Source: Canna indica
Lineage: Eukaryota; Streptophyta; Magnoliopsida; Zingiberales; Cannaceae
NCBI GenBank assembly: GCA_034359265.1
Contig: CP136891.1
Coordinates: 85,082,001-85,146,000, forward strand
DNA length: 64,000 nt
Direction: 5' to 3'
Shown here: one piece after another, positions 13,201 through 25,288 of the stretch
Position numbering within the stretch: position 1 is the first letter of the stretch
Layout of the letters: every line of letters starts with the position of its first letter
The notes under the pieces: model-generated
What the model was told of the DNA's origin: nothing
Database searches by the model: none
Seen by the model: only the letters and a program-made list of their open reading frames with translations
Made by a program: the position numbers and the translations under genes

Positions 13201-16200
13201 CAACTGAGTGAATCTTGAATTTTCACAAAGGTAGCACAGCAAGTAGATTAATTAATATTGAGAGAGGCAACACTATCACAAAAGCACAAAAGGGTGACCC
13301 AGTGCAGGAAGCAATCCCCCTTTTGTCAATTAGAATAAATTGACAATCCAGTTAATGATAAGCTAAGAAGAGAAACAATAGTTCATAGCAGGGAAACTTA
13401 TGGGAAAAAGCAGAAACTGTAAATTTGATTGATCACAATTTCTTTTCTTTTCCCTGGTACAGTTGAAATATTTATCTATCTCATATTTGTTGATACTAAT
13501 TTTCTGATAAAAAATAATGTACTATAATTTCTTCAACATCACCTTTTGTAGGTATGATAGAAAGGTTATTCACAGAATGAATTTTAAGGACCTACGGTCC
13601 CTGAAATAATATTACAAGTATACTATATCAGTGCAGGTTGAACTTGCCAGATACCATCATAATCCAGGCATGTCAGTAGGTATGGCAGTGACAGTTACAA
13701 AATGAAGTAGCATTTTTTTCACATTAAGGAAACAGCAGTTTTTTCTTATCAAGAAAGAAACATCATGCCTCAACTGACCTGGGTTATTAGTTAAACGACT
13801 CAGAACCCCAAATTCCAATGTCAGAGTACCACCACCAGCTGTTGATGTTATCTGTAACCCACTCCACAATTGCAAAACGAACATATTGAAAGTTAATGAA
13901 AGATATCAAATGATAGTCAGATAACAGCCATGGCATAAAACCTAACAAATCTGGGAAATTCATGCAAGTAAGTTTATTACAAGTTTAGATGAGAAATATG
14001 CTTATAACATGAAAGATATAAGGTGAGAACATATATCACCATCTGATATATTATAGATGAAAGTTAAACCTCAAGGGGGAACAGGAGAAATAACTACTAG
14101 CAAGAATCTAGAATACAGAGCCTCTGGATGACCCAAATTAAAAATGGAGCAAAAAGATAGTGTCTGACTAGAAAGAGTTGAAATGATGAATAGTACAAAC
14201 TATGAGTATACTATATAGCTTGTTTATATGACTTGTTTGTTCGTAGGAAAGGACTTTTGCCGAATATGACTTCAGTTAAAATTAATAAGGATAAAAATCT
14301 CATGAAATAAGCCTATATCCCATCGCACATTCATTTCGGTCTGAGATAACAAAATCGAACAAGGTCAAATTTTCAAATCCTATGTTGGTTTTGGTTTTGG
14401 ATAAGAGAGTCGAATATTAATAATTTAACTATTTAAGACTTAAAATTGATTTTACCAACTATCATTATAAAAATTATGAAATAAAATTGATTTAAACATA
14501 ACAATATGAAAAATTTTGCAAAATATCCCGCAAAAATTTAATTAAAATTTCCTATCACGGATATGAATGTATGAAAAATACATCAATAGAACTTTTTGGA
14601 TAGAACGATAGGTGGCTTCTTGAAATAAAAGTTAATTTTTTATTTTTCTTTTCAACATCGAATATCTTTATTTTCAAAATAAAAGTTAAAATTTGATATT
14701 TTTTTCCTTGAAAAATTATGCTTTTCTTCAAAATTTGGTGATGCCGATTACGTGGCACTGGTTGCAACATTGCGAGTGGTGTTGGTTGTGGCATCACGAG
14801 TAGAGCCGGTTGAACGATCGCACAAACCTGGGATGATGAGAAAAAGCGAATAAAGGAGAGGAAGAAAAGGTAGGAGAAGAAATATGTGTACATAGAGGAG
14901 GAGGAGAAGAGGAAGAGGAAGGAGGAGAAGCGATATTTGTTCGCATCTGAAGAAGGAGAAACATGTTTCTTTGCAGAAGGAGGGAAAGAAGTAGGAGGAA
15001 AAGTAGGTAGAAGACTCACCCAATGCAATAAAGAAGATATGATGAGTGACATCATAAGAGAACGTAAAAGGCACACGCGAGCAACGTCGGGAGAGAACGC
15101 TCACGAGGCTTCAATATTAAATTGATTTAGTTCCAAACAATTACAGGATTTCAATTCCCACCCTCCCCTCATAATATCTATATCCTACTCTGCTCGGAAT
15201 TAAATCCGGTTATATACATCCTTTTTGAAATCCGATGCTCGACACAAATGACAGATAGGACTTCGAATCCGGCAAAACAAACATCACTTATTGAACAATT
15301 AATTATTGGCTTTAAAATGCATCTAAACATAACTAAATTGGTTTAAACAACTTGCCTTGCTCTCATTTTCATCCACTCCACGCAACAAATTGACAGATCC
15401 AAATGGAATTCCTGTGAGAAAAAAAAATGAAGTACCAAAATGATGTAAGTCCCAATACAATAACTACATTGTTTCTTTTTTCAAAGATGAATATGCAGAA
15501 GAATACAAATAACATTTACAAAGACAAAACAAACACCAGAAATATGTCGAAGTGGAGAAATATTGTACAAGAAACACATAAGAAATTAATCAACTTTATT
15601 TCTAAGGGATGAAACAATTGCATAATTCATATAGTTGCACTGCATGAGATCGAGTCTATTAGCAAAATAAGTATATCAGACACACACACAAACAAGTTAA
15701 ACATATTTACCTCAATGACTAATGCATCAGGAAGTATCGGAATACAATTATCCTGAATAAAGATCATGCATAACATACTAGATCAACAAGCATGTGACGA
15801 TGTGGAAAAGGATCCAATGGTACACATTAACCCACTTAAAATCATTATAACAGACATTGATGTTATATGATTGTTGTGATTGTTTTCCATAATGAATTGG
15901 GTGTGTCCCTCAAGAAAATTATATTGTTTAGTTGAGAAGTGAGAACACAGTTCTCCTGAACTTTGATTTGATAATGCCATAATGATCAAGTTTGAAAAAG
16001 CTGTTCAAACCATATCACTTATCCTCCCAGTAAAATCATGAAAATAAAGACAAAATATTTACTTATATTGCAAAAACATAATTATATTTATTTGAGCAAT
16101 AATCAAGCTTTCAGTAGCAGATAACCTGTTCATAATCAAATAGATAAATATATCAACTATGACATGAGCATGTTGCATATACATAAATGATTATGAACCT

Positions 16201-19200
16201 GTTGGAGTGTCAAAGGCAGGCAACAGTCTTTCCGCCAAATCCACGGACAAATGAAGCAATTCATTATCATAGGATTGAATTTTCATACCCTGTGAAATTA
16301 CACTCCTTACATCAGGCAACATATTTCTAATAGAGGGAAGATTCTAAGCATAAGCGAATACCAAAGATAACAACACAAGATGAACCTTTTTATAGTTTTA
16401 ACAACAAACTCTGAAATTTTTTCTTCTTTATCGAGTTGTTATTTTACATTTTGCAATGAAAAATGTTGAATATAATGGACAAAATAAAAGAAAAAGAAAG
16501 GGTGACCCAGTATATGCAAAATAAAGTAAAAAGTTGTTCTTCATTATTAAATTAGATTGGATGACCATTGACCAACTTTCCCAAAAGCAAAAGCTCAATC
16601 GGTTAATAAAGAGATCAATCTATGCATTTATATTCTTAACACTTCCCCTCACTCGTGGGGGTAATCTTGAGGAGACTTACTCAGGCCCAACAGGTGGATC
16701 GACTTAATTGAGGATTGAGGTGGGGGCAATTTTCTTTTTTTAAAAAAATACTGATGCTAGGAGGATTCGAACTCAGAACTTCTCACTCTAATACCATCTT
16801 AAACTTGATTGGATGACCAACTTTCTCAAAAGCTCAAGCTGTCAAGCTGTTAGGAAAGATACCAATCTATGCATTTATATTCTTAACATTTATTATAACG
16901 TAATCCAACTCCAACCTAGCTTCTGATAGTTGAATATACTTTCCTGATAGGCTGAATGCTGATAAAATATTTCCATCTGTATATAATATTTATTATATTT
17001 GAATAAATTAATTTCAAAATATGAATTATATGTATGATTGTAGTACACTATAAGTATTATCATAATTTTAAAATTACACGTAAAACAAATTTTCTTATTT
17101 AATATAATAATTATACCTTCATGATAAAGTTAAATGAAGTGATGAATGAGAATTGAAGTAAAAAATATTAAATTGGTTTTAATACAAAATTGGAATGAAA
17201 TCATGATAAGATATTAATTACATGACATTTAATACTAAATGTAATTGGAATGGAGGTCCTGATGAGATTTTATTATATGCATGACAATTAATACTAGATG
17301 AAATTGAAATATAACGGCCTCGTTTGGTTGACAAGAAGTGATGTGGAAAGTACAACTTCCAAAAAGGAAAGTTTTTCCCTCTTGTTTGATTGATATCTCA
17401 GGTAATGCAACTTTTTGCGAAAAGCACGAAGTCGCTTACCAACCCAGTAAATTGTACTTCTTGTAGTTTGTATGACATTTTAACCATATTGACAAAATAT
17501 GTAGTTTTTTCATATTAATTACCAATAAATAATTTTTTTCACATATACTAAATTATATATAATTATATATAAATAATATTTAATTATATATTTAGAATAT
17601 ATGAAAAAATAAATTATTAATTTACAAATAAAAGGTATATTGGTCATTTGATGTATACTCCGTGGGAAGTACTCATGCCAATCAAACATGTTGTGGGAAG
17701 TTAATTAATGAGAAGTTACTTCCAATTGCTAAGTTGTTTCAAATAAGCAATTAGAATGGAAAGTTATGAATTGAAAAAGAAAAAAGAAATATATACTTTT
17801 TTTAATTTACTATGCATTTGCAATGGTTCGTATAGGGAAAAAGGTATTAGTGCCTAATAATTGACAGTAAATCGATGATTAAGATACAATACAATATGAG
17901 ATTGGATGCCCTAATGCACGACATTATAATCTAAACTTATAGAATTAATAGTATTTAAAGTGCTATAAATTGATTTATATGACATATAAATGCATTGCAT
18001 TGAAGGGAAAAAATGCAAATAACTTATTTATTGTTATTAATTATAATGCTTTGTATAGGAAGAAAAGGTACTAATGCCTAATACATGAAATTAAATCCAC
18101 TATAAAAATATCATATGACATTAAATGTGGATTACATGACGCTAAAATGTCATATGAATTAGGAAGGGGATAAAATACCGTGGAATAGTCACTTGCAATA
18201 AGATGAGCTGAAAGCAAACCCCCGAGAATCCGAATTGTGGTCTCAAAAACTGAAACTGTTTTATCCTGCATTGATGGTAAATTGGAGATCACACTCTTAA
18301 TAATTGTGATATCTTACAAATAATCCACACCAATCAAATTCAGTTGAATGAAAAAAGGGTGAGAAGATTACGATATCAAACCGAACATTTCTAGAGATCC
18401 ATTCAACAGCTGCACCAAATCTTTCACGATCCCCTAGTAAGGCCAACATATCCAAGGAGTCTATCTACTTAAACATAATCAATGAAAATTAACAATGTTA
18501 TAATTACTGAAATTAATAACTACCAAATGCAACATGTTTCTATAAGACTATAGATCTTACAAGAGTTAGGGCATAACCACCAAGAGAATCTTCTCCTTGG
18601 CAACTTAAAGGTCTGAGTTCATCGAGAGGAAAAGCATGCTGCATATACCCATCAAAAGCATGATAGAACATCTTGCGAACCTATCACAATAAATAAATGG
18701 TATAAATATATACTCATTTTGCACAAAATAGAAAAGATTATGCTAGAGCCATTACTGATATAACTAATCAATAATAAAATCAAGAGGTACTACAACATCT
18801 CCTAAATCCCATGCAACTTCTATAAACCAAGTGTACCATTTTACAAGCTAGATGCTAAACAACTACATTAACACAAGGGGTGTTGCTGCTGCAATTTAAC
18901 CTTCTTTTTGTTAACTTCATGGAAATAAGTAGTTAACAGAAAATGGTAGATATTAAAAAAAAACTATTAGATTAGTTAAGAAAAGGTATGTTTTTATTTA
19001 TTTATAATATGTTTTTTTTTAATTTTAACTTAGTTCTTGTCTTGAATTTACCCTCTTTTTATTTCTTATGACCTTATCTTTTACACCTCCCATATGTTTT
19101 AAATATATTTAAGGACAAACTTGGTGTTATGGAAAGATTGATCCTGTATTATCTAGAGCACTAAAGTTCAAGTCACAGGAAGAACCTCCTGTAATAGAGG

Positions 19201-20009
19201 AAAAGCAACACACTAAGCCTACTGTTTATCTGCATTGGCACGAGAAATTCATCAGAAATAAGGGACGACTCTTAATCGTCATGTCCTAAGTGCTGCTCTC
19301 CTCCAACTTTTTACTCTAAATTCAATGCAAACAATTGCTTACATACACAACGTGATGACATATTTTGCATCTCTTCCATAAAATCTTAAGGAACATAAAC
19401 ACTATCTTTCTGTTCTTTCCTTCCAACAGATATCTCACCAAAGTCGTTTTGAAAATGGATAAGCTTTATTGTTTTCTTATCTTAAATCCACGGCCAAAAC
19501 CCATCTCCGGAAGAAAAATAATTAAACCCTAAGTTCTTCACCTTCATTCTCCCAATATCGGAAGTTATAAAGGATTATCATATCTTAAACCCTAATTTCT
19601 TCACCTTTATTGCCTCTCTAACTAAAAAGGATCGCCTAGTCCGGTAACCTAGGTGGGAACCGAATGAATCTTACCACCAACTCACTAGCCAAAATCCACA
19701 TCTTTGGAGGAAAAAGAGCTGTGAACTCCTTAGTTTCTACCAATACGGTTCTTCCCATTGGCCTGGGCGTCCCATTCACGATCCAAGGTCAAATCCCTCC
19801 CCGACTTGAAAAGGATTCCCGTCCTTGGATCCGAGATAGGAGAAAAAACAAAAATCCGATTTTGAAGCAATATGAAATGGTGCGCATACCTCGTCTCTAA
19901 GTTCTTTGGCCTCCGAGGGAGTGACGCCATCCGCGAAAACTCCGGGTAAAGAAATCGCAGAAGAGGCTACCACAAGTAGAACCCAATGAGCCAAGAGTCT
20001 CCACCTCAT
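7209..20009 (-). CDS. MNS4: EDEM-type alpha-mannosidase I (GH47), MNS4/MNS5-like
   Basis: ER mannosidase family that trims N-glycans on misfolded glycoproteins for ER-associated degradation. Exons (minus strand, 5' to 3'): 19890-20009, 18561-18680, 18372-18464, 18179-18265, 16199-16289, 15356-15411, 13779-13851, 12997-13106, 11751-11801, 10789-10877, 10556-10637, 10375-10488, 10216-10295, 9034-9169, 8674-8744, 8354-8591, 7209-7490. They join into one open frame of 630 residues. A hydrophobic signal sequence spans about residues 5-27. GH47 landmarks are ELRPLSCQGEDSLGG (61-75), IDSLDML, RPELIESTYW (371-380), HMESFFLAET and the calcium-site FSTEGH (461-466). The tail after 466 is acidic and low complexity (Asp/Gly/Asn), with no HDEL signal. 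Introns after 15356 and 11751 begin GC rather than GT. The length is nearer Arabidopsis MNS4 (about 624 aa) than MNS5, so the symbol is tentative. Confidence 0.93.
10016..10138 (-). other. possible extra 41-codon exon in the mannosidase gene
   Basis: This intronic block between the exons at 10216-10295 and 9034-9169 is preceded by CTAG, followed by GTAAGA, and is exactly 123 nt. It fits phase 2 on both sides, so inclusion would add 41 residues in frame, among them ITEGYGKLYVKEYGFDQR. Skipping it gives the canonical family sequence (ATRDPR joined to YLNAGRD). It may be a rare cassette exon or chance. Confidence 0.3.
16545..16888 (-). mobile_element. TRIM (miniature LTR retrotransposon), copy A
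   Basis: Two direct repeats of about 92-97 bp (16545-16641 and 16797-16888) flank about 155 bp. On the minus strand the first LTR is followed at once by TGGTATTAGAGTGAGAAG, a primer-binding-site-like sequence resembling the plant initiator-Met tRNA match. There is no coding capacity. The element lies in the intron between the mannosidase exons at 18179-18265 and 16199-16289. It is the same family as the copy at 60835-61144, but more diverged. Confidence 0.8.
17316..17740. mobile_element. degenerate MITE-like segment in mannosidase intron
   Basis: The segment opens with GGCCTCGTTTGGTTGACA, typical of plant MITE ends, has a very AT-rich core with mirrored ATAAATAATTTTTT / AAAAAATAAATTATT tracts, and closes with GGGAAGTTA/ACTTCC sequence mirrored from the left side. 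The ends and target duplication are not clear. Confidence 0.4.
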
Positions 20010-20072
20010 TCCCTTTATCTGCTATGTGACAGATCCAATATTTCGCCTCTTCCGGAGAACCGGAGCCGATTC

Positions 20073-20073
<1 letters not shown>

Positions 20074-20109
<36 letters not shown>
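20074..20109. repeat. (GA)n microsatellite in the mannosidase 5' leader
   Basis: About 18 GA units lie 65-100 bp upstream of the mannosidase ATG. In the transcript this would be a CU-rich 5' UTR tract or core-promoter CT repeat, a common plant leader feature. Confidence 0.9.
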
Positions 20110-20110
<1 letters not shown>

Positions 20111-20258
20111 CTGTGTCCTGGTTTGGATGTCGTCAGCCGACGACACTCAACTAGAAAACGAGGAGATAATTTACTTGTTACAGTCTTGCAGAGCTGAACA
20201 ATTTTATTTATGTGAATTGAAATAATTCTTTTTAATTATTTGTTATGGTGATATAAGT

Positions 20259-20787
20259 TAGGTGCGACGATTGAAACGGCTGGTTAACTTATTAATCGAA
20301 TTACAAAATTTAATTTTTGGATAGTGAATTTATGATTCGATTTCGGTTTCGATTAGTAAATTTAAAAAAATAATTAAAATCGATTCAATTTTGATTCGCG
20401 GATAATCGATAATCAAAACCGATTATAATTTTTTATTTAGGTTAAATAATTGATAATTGAACCGATTATAATTAATGTTTTGATTATAATTAATTATTAT
20501 ACATAATTAATAATTTAATTAATATTTATTTATTTATTAACTGGTTATCTATTAGTATACTAATTGGCTATCCATTTAGGGTTATCTGTTTATATAACAG
20601 TATCTATTCAAATCGAACTAATCGGTCGATTATCCATCGGATTATCGATAACACATCAATTTCGGTTTCAGAAATTACTTTCTAAAATCAAACGATTTCG
20701 ATTTCGATTTTGATTAACGAATTTATAAACGATTTCGATTTTGATTAACCACAAACAATACGATTAAACGAACCGTTACCATCCCTT
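20259..20787. mobile_element. hAT-like non-autonomous element, 8-bp duplication
   Basis: The direct repeat ATATAAGT flanks the element (20251-20258 and 20788-20795). Its ends are imperfect inverted repeats (left TAGGTGCGACGATTGAAACGG, right reverse complement AAGGGATGGTAACGG), and the inside is rich in GATTTCGATT-type units. No coding capacity. The 8-bp duplication fits the hAT superfamily. It lies about 140 bp upstream of the mannosidase leader repeat. Confidence 0.75.
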
Positions 20788-20795
20788 ATATAAGT

Positions 20796-21441
20796 TCAAG
20801 CATCGCTAGTTTAATTATCCAAAAAGAATAGTGAAAAAGGATGCTGGTTGCATCGTATCATATATTTATTTTTTTCTTAATTTATAATAGAGGTCGAATG
20901 AGCTAATTCTATAGCCCAATTGATTTATATTTTAAGGATGTAGATAACCTCACCCATATACAACAAGTAAAATAGTGTATGTGGCAATATTGTACATGGG
21001 CACTCAGCTAAAACAAGAAAATGGACCAAAAATGGCTGTATGAGAAGCATACTTAAAAGCTTATATGATGGCTAAGGAAAAAATGCTGAGTGGATGACAA
21101 ACCACTCCATGAAAAGCTGTAGAGAGAAATAAATCCATCAACATCAACAATTTCTCAGCTTTTAATTTGTGATTCATCATGTTAAACCAAACCTATCAAG
21201 CAACCTTTTCCAATCAATCCCACTGCCCACTACACAAAAGCAGTCCCCTACAACAAAGTTCATGGTCACTACACTTTGTGTACATTTATACAGCCCCAAG
21301 AAAACAAAATAGATAGGCAAAACCTTTGCCAACTGTCTCTCATCACATCAAAAGCGAATTGGAAAATTTATAGAAGTGAGTAGACTGCTTTTGTTACCAT
21401 AACTTGCTATCTTACAACCTTCCACCAAAAAGGGTAGTGAC
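20796..21441. other. intergenic stretch, no gene seen
   Basis: AT-rich sequence without a recognisable gene. It may hold the 3' UTR of the TATA transcript or of the orphan exon upstream on the minus strand. Confidence 0.5.
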
Positions 21442-21629
21442 CTACATATTGTTAGGTTTCCTGATATAAAGACTAAAAGGTGCAGATGATTGATGTTGTT
21501 GCCTGCAAGATGGATACTTACCTTTGAAGCTTGAAAAGAGAGCAATTCCCACTGCGGCCACCATTATGATCGAGTAACTTGAGTTCTTTGCCGCGGTGCT
21601 GAAAGACTGAATTACTTGCTGATCCTTCT
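21442..21629 (-). other. orphan exon-like segment with a membrane span, downstream of TATA
   Basis: On the minus strand an acceptor-like CTCCAG is followed by an open frame reading KDQQVIQSFSTAAKNSSYS, then IIMVAAVGIALFSSFKG, then a polar tail ending in a stop at 21442-21444. The hydrophobic run of about 14 residues looks like a tail anchor or single membrane span. A strong donor-like AAAG|GTAAGTAT lies inside at about 21521. I do not recognise the protein. It could be a last exon of an overlapping gene, a pseudogene remnant, or an alternative 3' exon of TATA: a donor-like A|GTAAAC at 21980, in TATA exon 2, has the matching phase. Confidence 0.35.
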
Positions 21630-21888
21630 CTGGAGTTCAGATTGAGTTTCGTAGTATTGAACCCAGATAAAAATTTAATAGTCATAAAAAGTCAACATGC
21701 AGCTTATTAGTTATTGTTGGAATTATACATAGATCGCTGCTCAGATATTGGAAAAATCACAAGCAGCCGTAGAAGTTCTAGCAAATACAACTTTTACCGG
21801 ATCACAGTGTCTATATCTGTTGCACAGAAACTCCGATACTCTACTGATACAGCACTGGACTAATCAGAACTTATCAACCAGCAGCTCG

Positions 21889-23775
21889 TCATGTGCTGTT
21901 TGTGGCGCCTGCGGTTTCAGGTTCCTTCTTTTCGCCTTCACTGCTAACAGCTTTGGGGCTTTCAGCTGGAGGTGGTTTACTTGGCTCTTCAGGACCCTTC
22001 TTCAATTCAGTTTCAAATTCTTTTGCAGCCTGAATGATTGAAGACACAATGACCAACAAGGTTGAGGTTAAATAAACATCAAATGCTATACTTGCACATT
22101 TCTTGCACCAGCAATAAAGTGATGAACCAATAGCTACTAAATAAAAATAATTACATTACATAGCCAAAAGAACCATTTAAATAAATGCTCTGGAGATTGA
22201 GACATTGAAATTTTGAAAAAAGTTCATGTTAATACATTTTTTCTTCTACAAAATAACCGTTTTAACATTTCAGATGTTATTCTTCAGGATCTCCAGCACC
22301 TGTTATATGGGAATTTCCTAAATATTTTCTCTGTCTACTTGAAATACAAAAGGCAACATATTTACCAACTGGTTTTGATGTTTTGGCAATATAATTGCCG
22401 GTGCAAATCAAGCTAGTGAGGTGGGAAGGGACTGGAGCCAATACACAGCCTTACATTAGGTATGATTTAACCTAATTATCTATTTTCAAAGCCAATACAC
22501 AAATGAATATCATGCTTCAGTAAGGTACTTAACAATGTTACAAATTCATAAACCTGGACAATGGGGACGCCTTTGGCAGTCATGAGAAAAGTAAAGAACC
22601 ATATTGCACTATTCGTAAGATATGAATCATATGAAAAGAGATAATTTATGTTAAAAGCTAAGTTTTTAACCTCAATAGTATTAAAGATATGAAAATAAAG
22701 CTCATGCTAAAATCCAAATTTTAAGCCTCAAGAGAAAAGGAATAAAGAGGGAACTTGATAACATACTGATTATTTTTTCTTAAGAAAAAAGAACCTTATA
22801 AAAAACTGTTCTTTGTCTATGAAATGTACCCTTCATTGGAGCCTATGTACATTAGAATCTTAGAAGCCTAATCATAAACGAGTAAGTCCGCACTCAAATG
22901 CTATGCCAAACACACTACCAAGATGAAGACGTACCTACAATTTACGACTATCCAAACAAATACTCAGCATTCAGTCATTCAGTGATCTACTAAAATTGAA
23001 TAAAAAAAATATTCCTCTAAGTTAAAATGCAATTCAGTTTCTGGTAAAGTTACACAAGATTCTAATATTCGCTTCTCCTCCTACTGTCAAAAGGTTAAAG
23101 GTTATTTGCCCTAATGATGAACGAGTCTCCTATTTTCATATCATAAAAGTTTATCTAAGAATTCCATAGTTATAATAGTGGATCTTTGAAGATCCACAAG
23201 AATGGAGCTGATCAACTGCAATAAACAGCGCGCCAAACAGCTTATCAAAGCTCACATTACTAAACAAGAAGCAGGACTCAAGGAAAAGGGCCATCAGAAA
23301 CCGTAAGAAAAGCTATAGTGAACAAATCAAGCCTACTGGCAAGTTCAGAGAAAGAGAGGGAAAGAGAATAGACAGAGTTTGCACATGCTCGCGCGCATGT
23401 GTGAGAGAGAATGAGCGAGTGAAGAACCTCTTGGAAGCTCTTGACTGTCTTCCCGAAGCTCCGCCCGATCTCGGGAAGCTTCTTCGGTCCAAAGACGAGT
23501 GCCGCGACTCCGGCGATCACGGCGAGCTCGGGAACCCCGAGACCAAACATGCAGCGGCAACCGAGGCCGCCACTCCCGGGATTCCGCAGCCGGCGGCTAG
23601 CGGGGCGTTGGTCGACAACGAGGGCCGTCCGGGCGAGAGCCGTCCTCCCGCCGCTGGCCGCTGACAAGAAGACGGAGTTGGAGGAGGCCAGGGGGGAGGC
23701 CCTCATCTGGAGCCGAGGCGCGGACGCAATTGGAGACGTAGAAGAGCAAGAGGAAAAGGAGGCGGCTGCTGCCAT
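21889..23775 (-). CDS. TATA: chloroplast Sec-independent (Tat) translocase subunit TATA/Tha4
   Basis: Thylakoid-membrane subunit that assembles with Hcf106 (TatB) and cpTatC to move folded proteins across the thylakoid using the proton gradient. Two exons, 23428-23775 and 21889-22029, encode 162 residues. Residues 1 to about 75 are a Ser/Ala/Arg-rich chloroplast transit peptide. The mature part starts near MFGLGVPELAVIAG (from 76), giving one short membrane helix with the conserved acidic Glu83, then the hinge FGPKKLPE (95-102) and the amphipathic helix IGRSFGKTVKSFQE. Exon 2 supplies AAKEFETELKKGPEEP and an acidic Pro/Glu/Lys stromal tail. This one-helix arrangement and length match TatA; Hcf106 has a much longer tail. 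The frame at the junction is phase 0 with GT-AG ends. The intron (22030-23427) holds nothing else recognisable. Confidence 0.95.
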
Positions 23776-24060
23776 CTTTCGATTTGCTCGCTCTTCCTCT
23801 CGCTTTCACCCTCGCCCACCCTCTTTCCGGAGTCCGATCCCGTCACGTGTTCCAGGTGCACGATATTTTCCCGTCTTCAGCTTATTTAATTGGATTTGCC
23901 CATCATATCAGACTGTGGGCTAACCAAAAATATCTTTATAAAAATGCTGAATCAGCCATGAAAACTATCCGGGTGATGTGAGACCTCGCACCATATATGA
24001 CCTCGCAGGAACCAAAACACACCACGTCATCCATCAGACTGTGGGCTAACCTAAAAATAT

Positions 24061-25000
24061 GGGAAAATTACATAAATAATTTTATAAATTTGCCATTTTT
24101 TGAACTTTCGTGTATAAATTTAAAAATACAAAAATTAATCTTAAATCGTTTGAAAATATACAACTTAAGTTTGTTCCGTTACTAATGAGTCGTTAGCACT
24201 TGGACCTAACACCGTCGGGAAAATTACAGAAATTGTCTTATAAATTTGTCATTTTTTGAACTTTAGTCTTATAAATTTGAAAATGCAAAAGTTGATCCTA
24301 AATCGTTTGAAAATACACAACTTAAGTCTCTTATCTTACAACATGCTCAAGTAATTACCATAAATGTTACAGCAAGTTCTAAATGCAGCTCCAATCATTG
24401 CAATTGTGCCGGTCGTCGTTGATTCGCCCGGTGTACTGCCTTGGTGTTTTTTGAACTTGTTGAAGCATTTAAAATTTGCTTCAGCATTTTGAACATACGA
24501 TTGGAGTTGCATTTAGAACTTGTTGTAGTGTTTATAGTCATTATTTGATCTTGATGTAATTGAAGAAACTTAAATTATATATTTTCAAACGATTTAGGAT
24601 TGGGTTTTGCATTTTCAAACTTATAAGACCGAAGTTCAAAAAAGCGACAAACTTATATGACCATTTGTGTAATTTTTTTGACGATGTTAGATCCAAGTGC
24701 TAACAGTAGTGATGAGCCGTTACAATCCGTAACAGAAGAGACTTAAGTTGTATATTTTCAAACGATTTATGACTGCATTTTCAAACTTATAGAACTTAAG
24801 TTAAATAAATGGCAAATTTATAGGAGGCTAATTATGTTCTTGGTCTTTCAAAATATTATATATTTTTTCGTTTGATTCATCCTTTTTAAAATATTTTTGT
24901 TTAGTCCCTTAAAAATATTTTAGTTTATGTTTGATCAATCTGTTAACTTTTGATGTTAAGTGCCGATGACATGAACTAAAGAGTTATCAAATGAAATTTT

Positions 25001-25066
<66 letters not shown>

Positions 25067-25288
25067 CCTTAAAACATCTCAATTTTTTTGTTTGGTCTCT
25101 GTTTAATTCATATCAGTATTGTCATGTTGACACTTAACGACAAAAATTAACGGACCAAACGGAAATAAAAATAATTTTTAATTGACTAAACGAAAATTTT
25201 TAAAAAATGATAAACTAAATGCAAAAATATAATATTTTGAGATCAAAAATATAATTAAGCATTTATAGAATCATTTCGGTAATTTCCC
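24061..25288. mobile_element. Mutator-like non-autonomous foldback element
   Basis: The ends are inverted (GGGAAAATTAC left; GGGAAATTAC right, reverse complement), and the 11-bp CCTAAAAATAT lies outside both (24050-24060 and 25289-25299). Inside, 24065-24340 contains two tandem units (ATTTGCCATTTTTTGAAC ... TTAAATCGTTTGAAAATA ... CAACTTAAG) that recur inverted at about 24555-24835, so the element can fold into a large hairpin. No transposase is visible. The long duplication and foldback arms suggest a Mutator-type MITE. Confidence 0.8.
25004..25063. repeat. (TA)n microsatellite, about 30 units
   Basis: Uninterrupted TA run inside the foldback element, likely length-variable between individuals. 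Confidence 0.95.

Noticed and set aside
14555..15125. 173-codon and 118-codon minus-strand ORFs in a mannosidase intron
   Set aside because: Composition is Ser/Phe/Leu-rich from a purine-biased tract, with no family similarity; likely repeat-derived.
19110..19240. Possible Au-type SINE (AAGTTCAAGTCACAGGAAGA followed by ACCTCCTGTAATAGAGG)
   Set aside because: The B-box is imperfect and no A-box or flanking duplication could be fixed, so it is not listed as an element.
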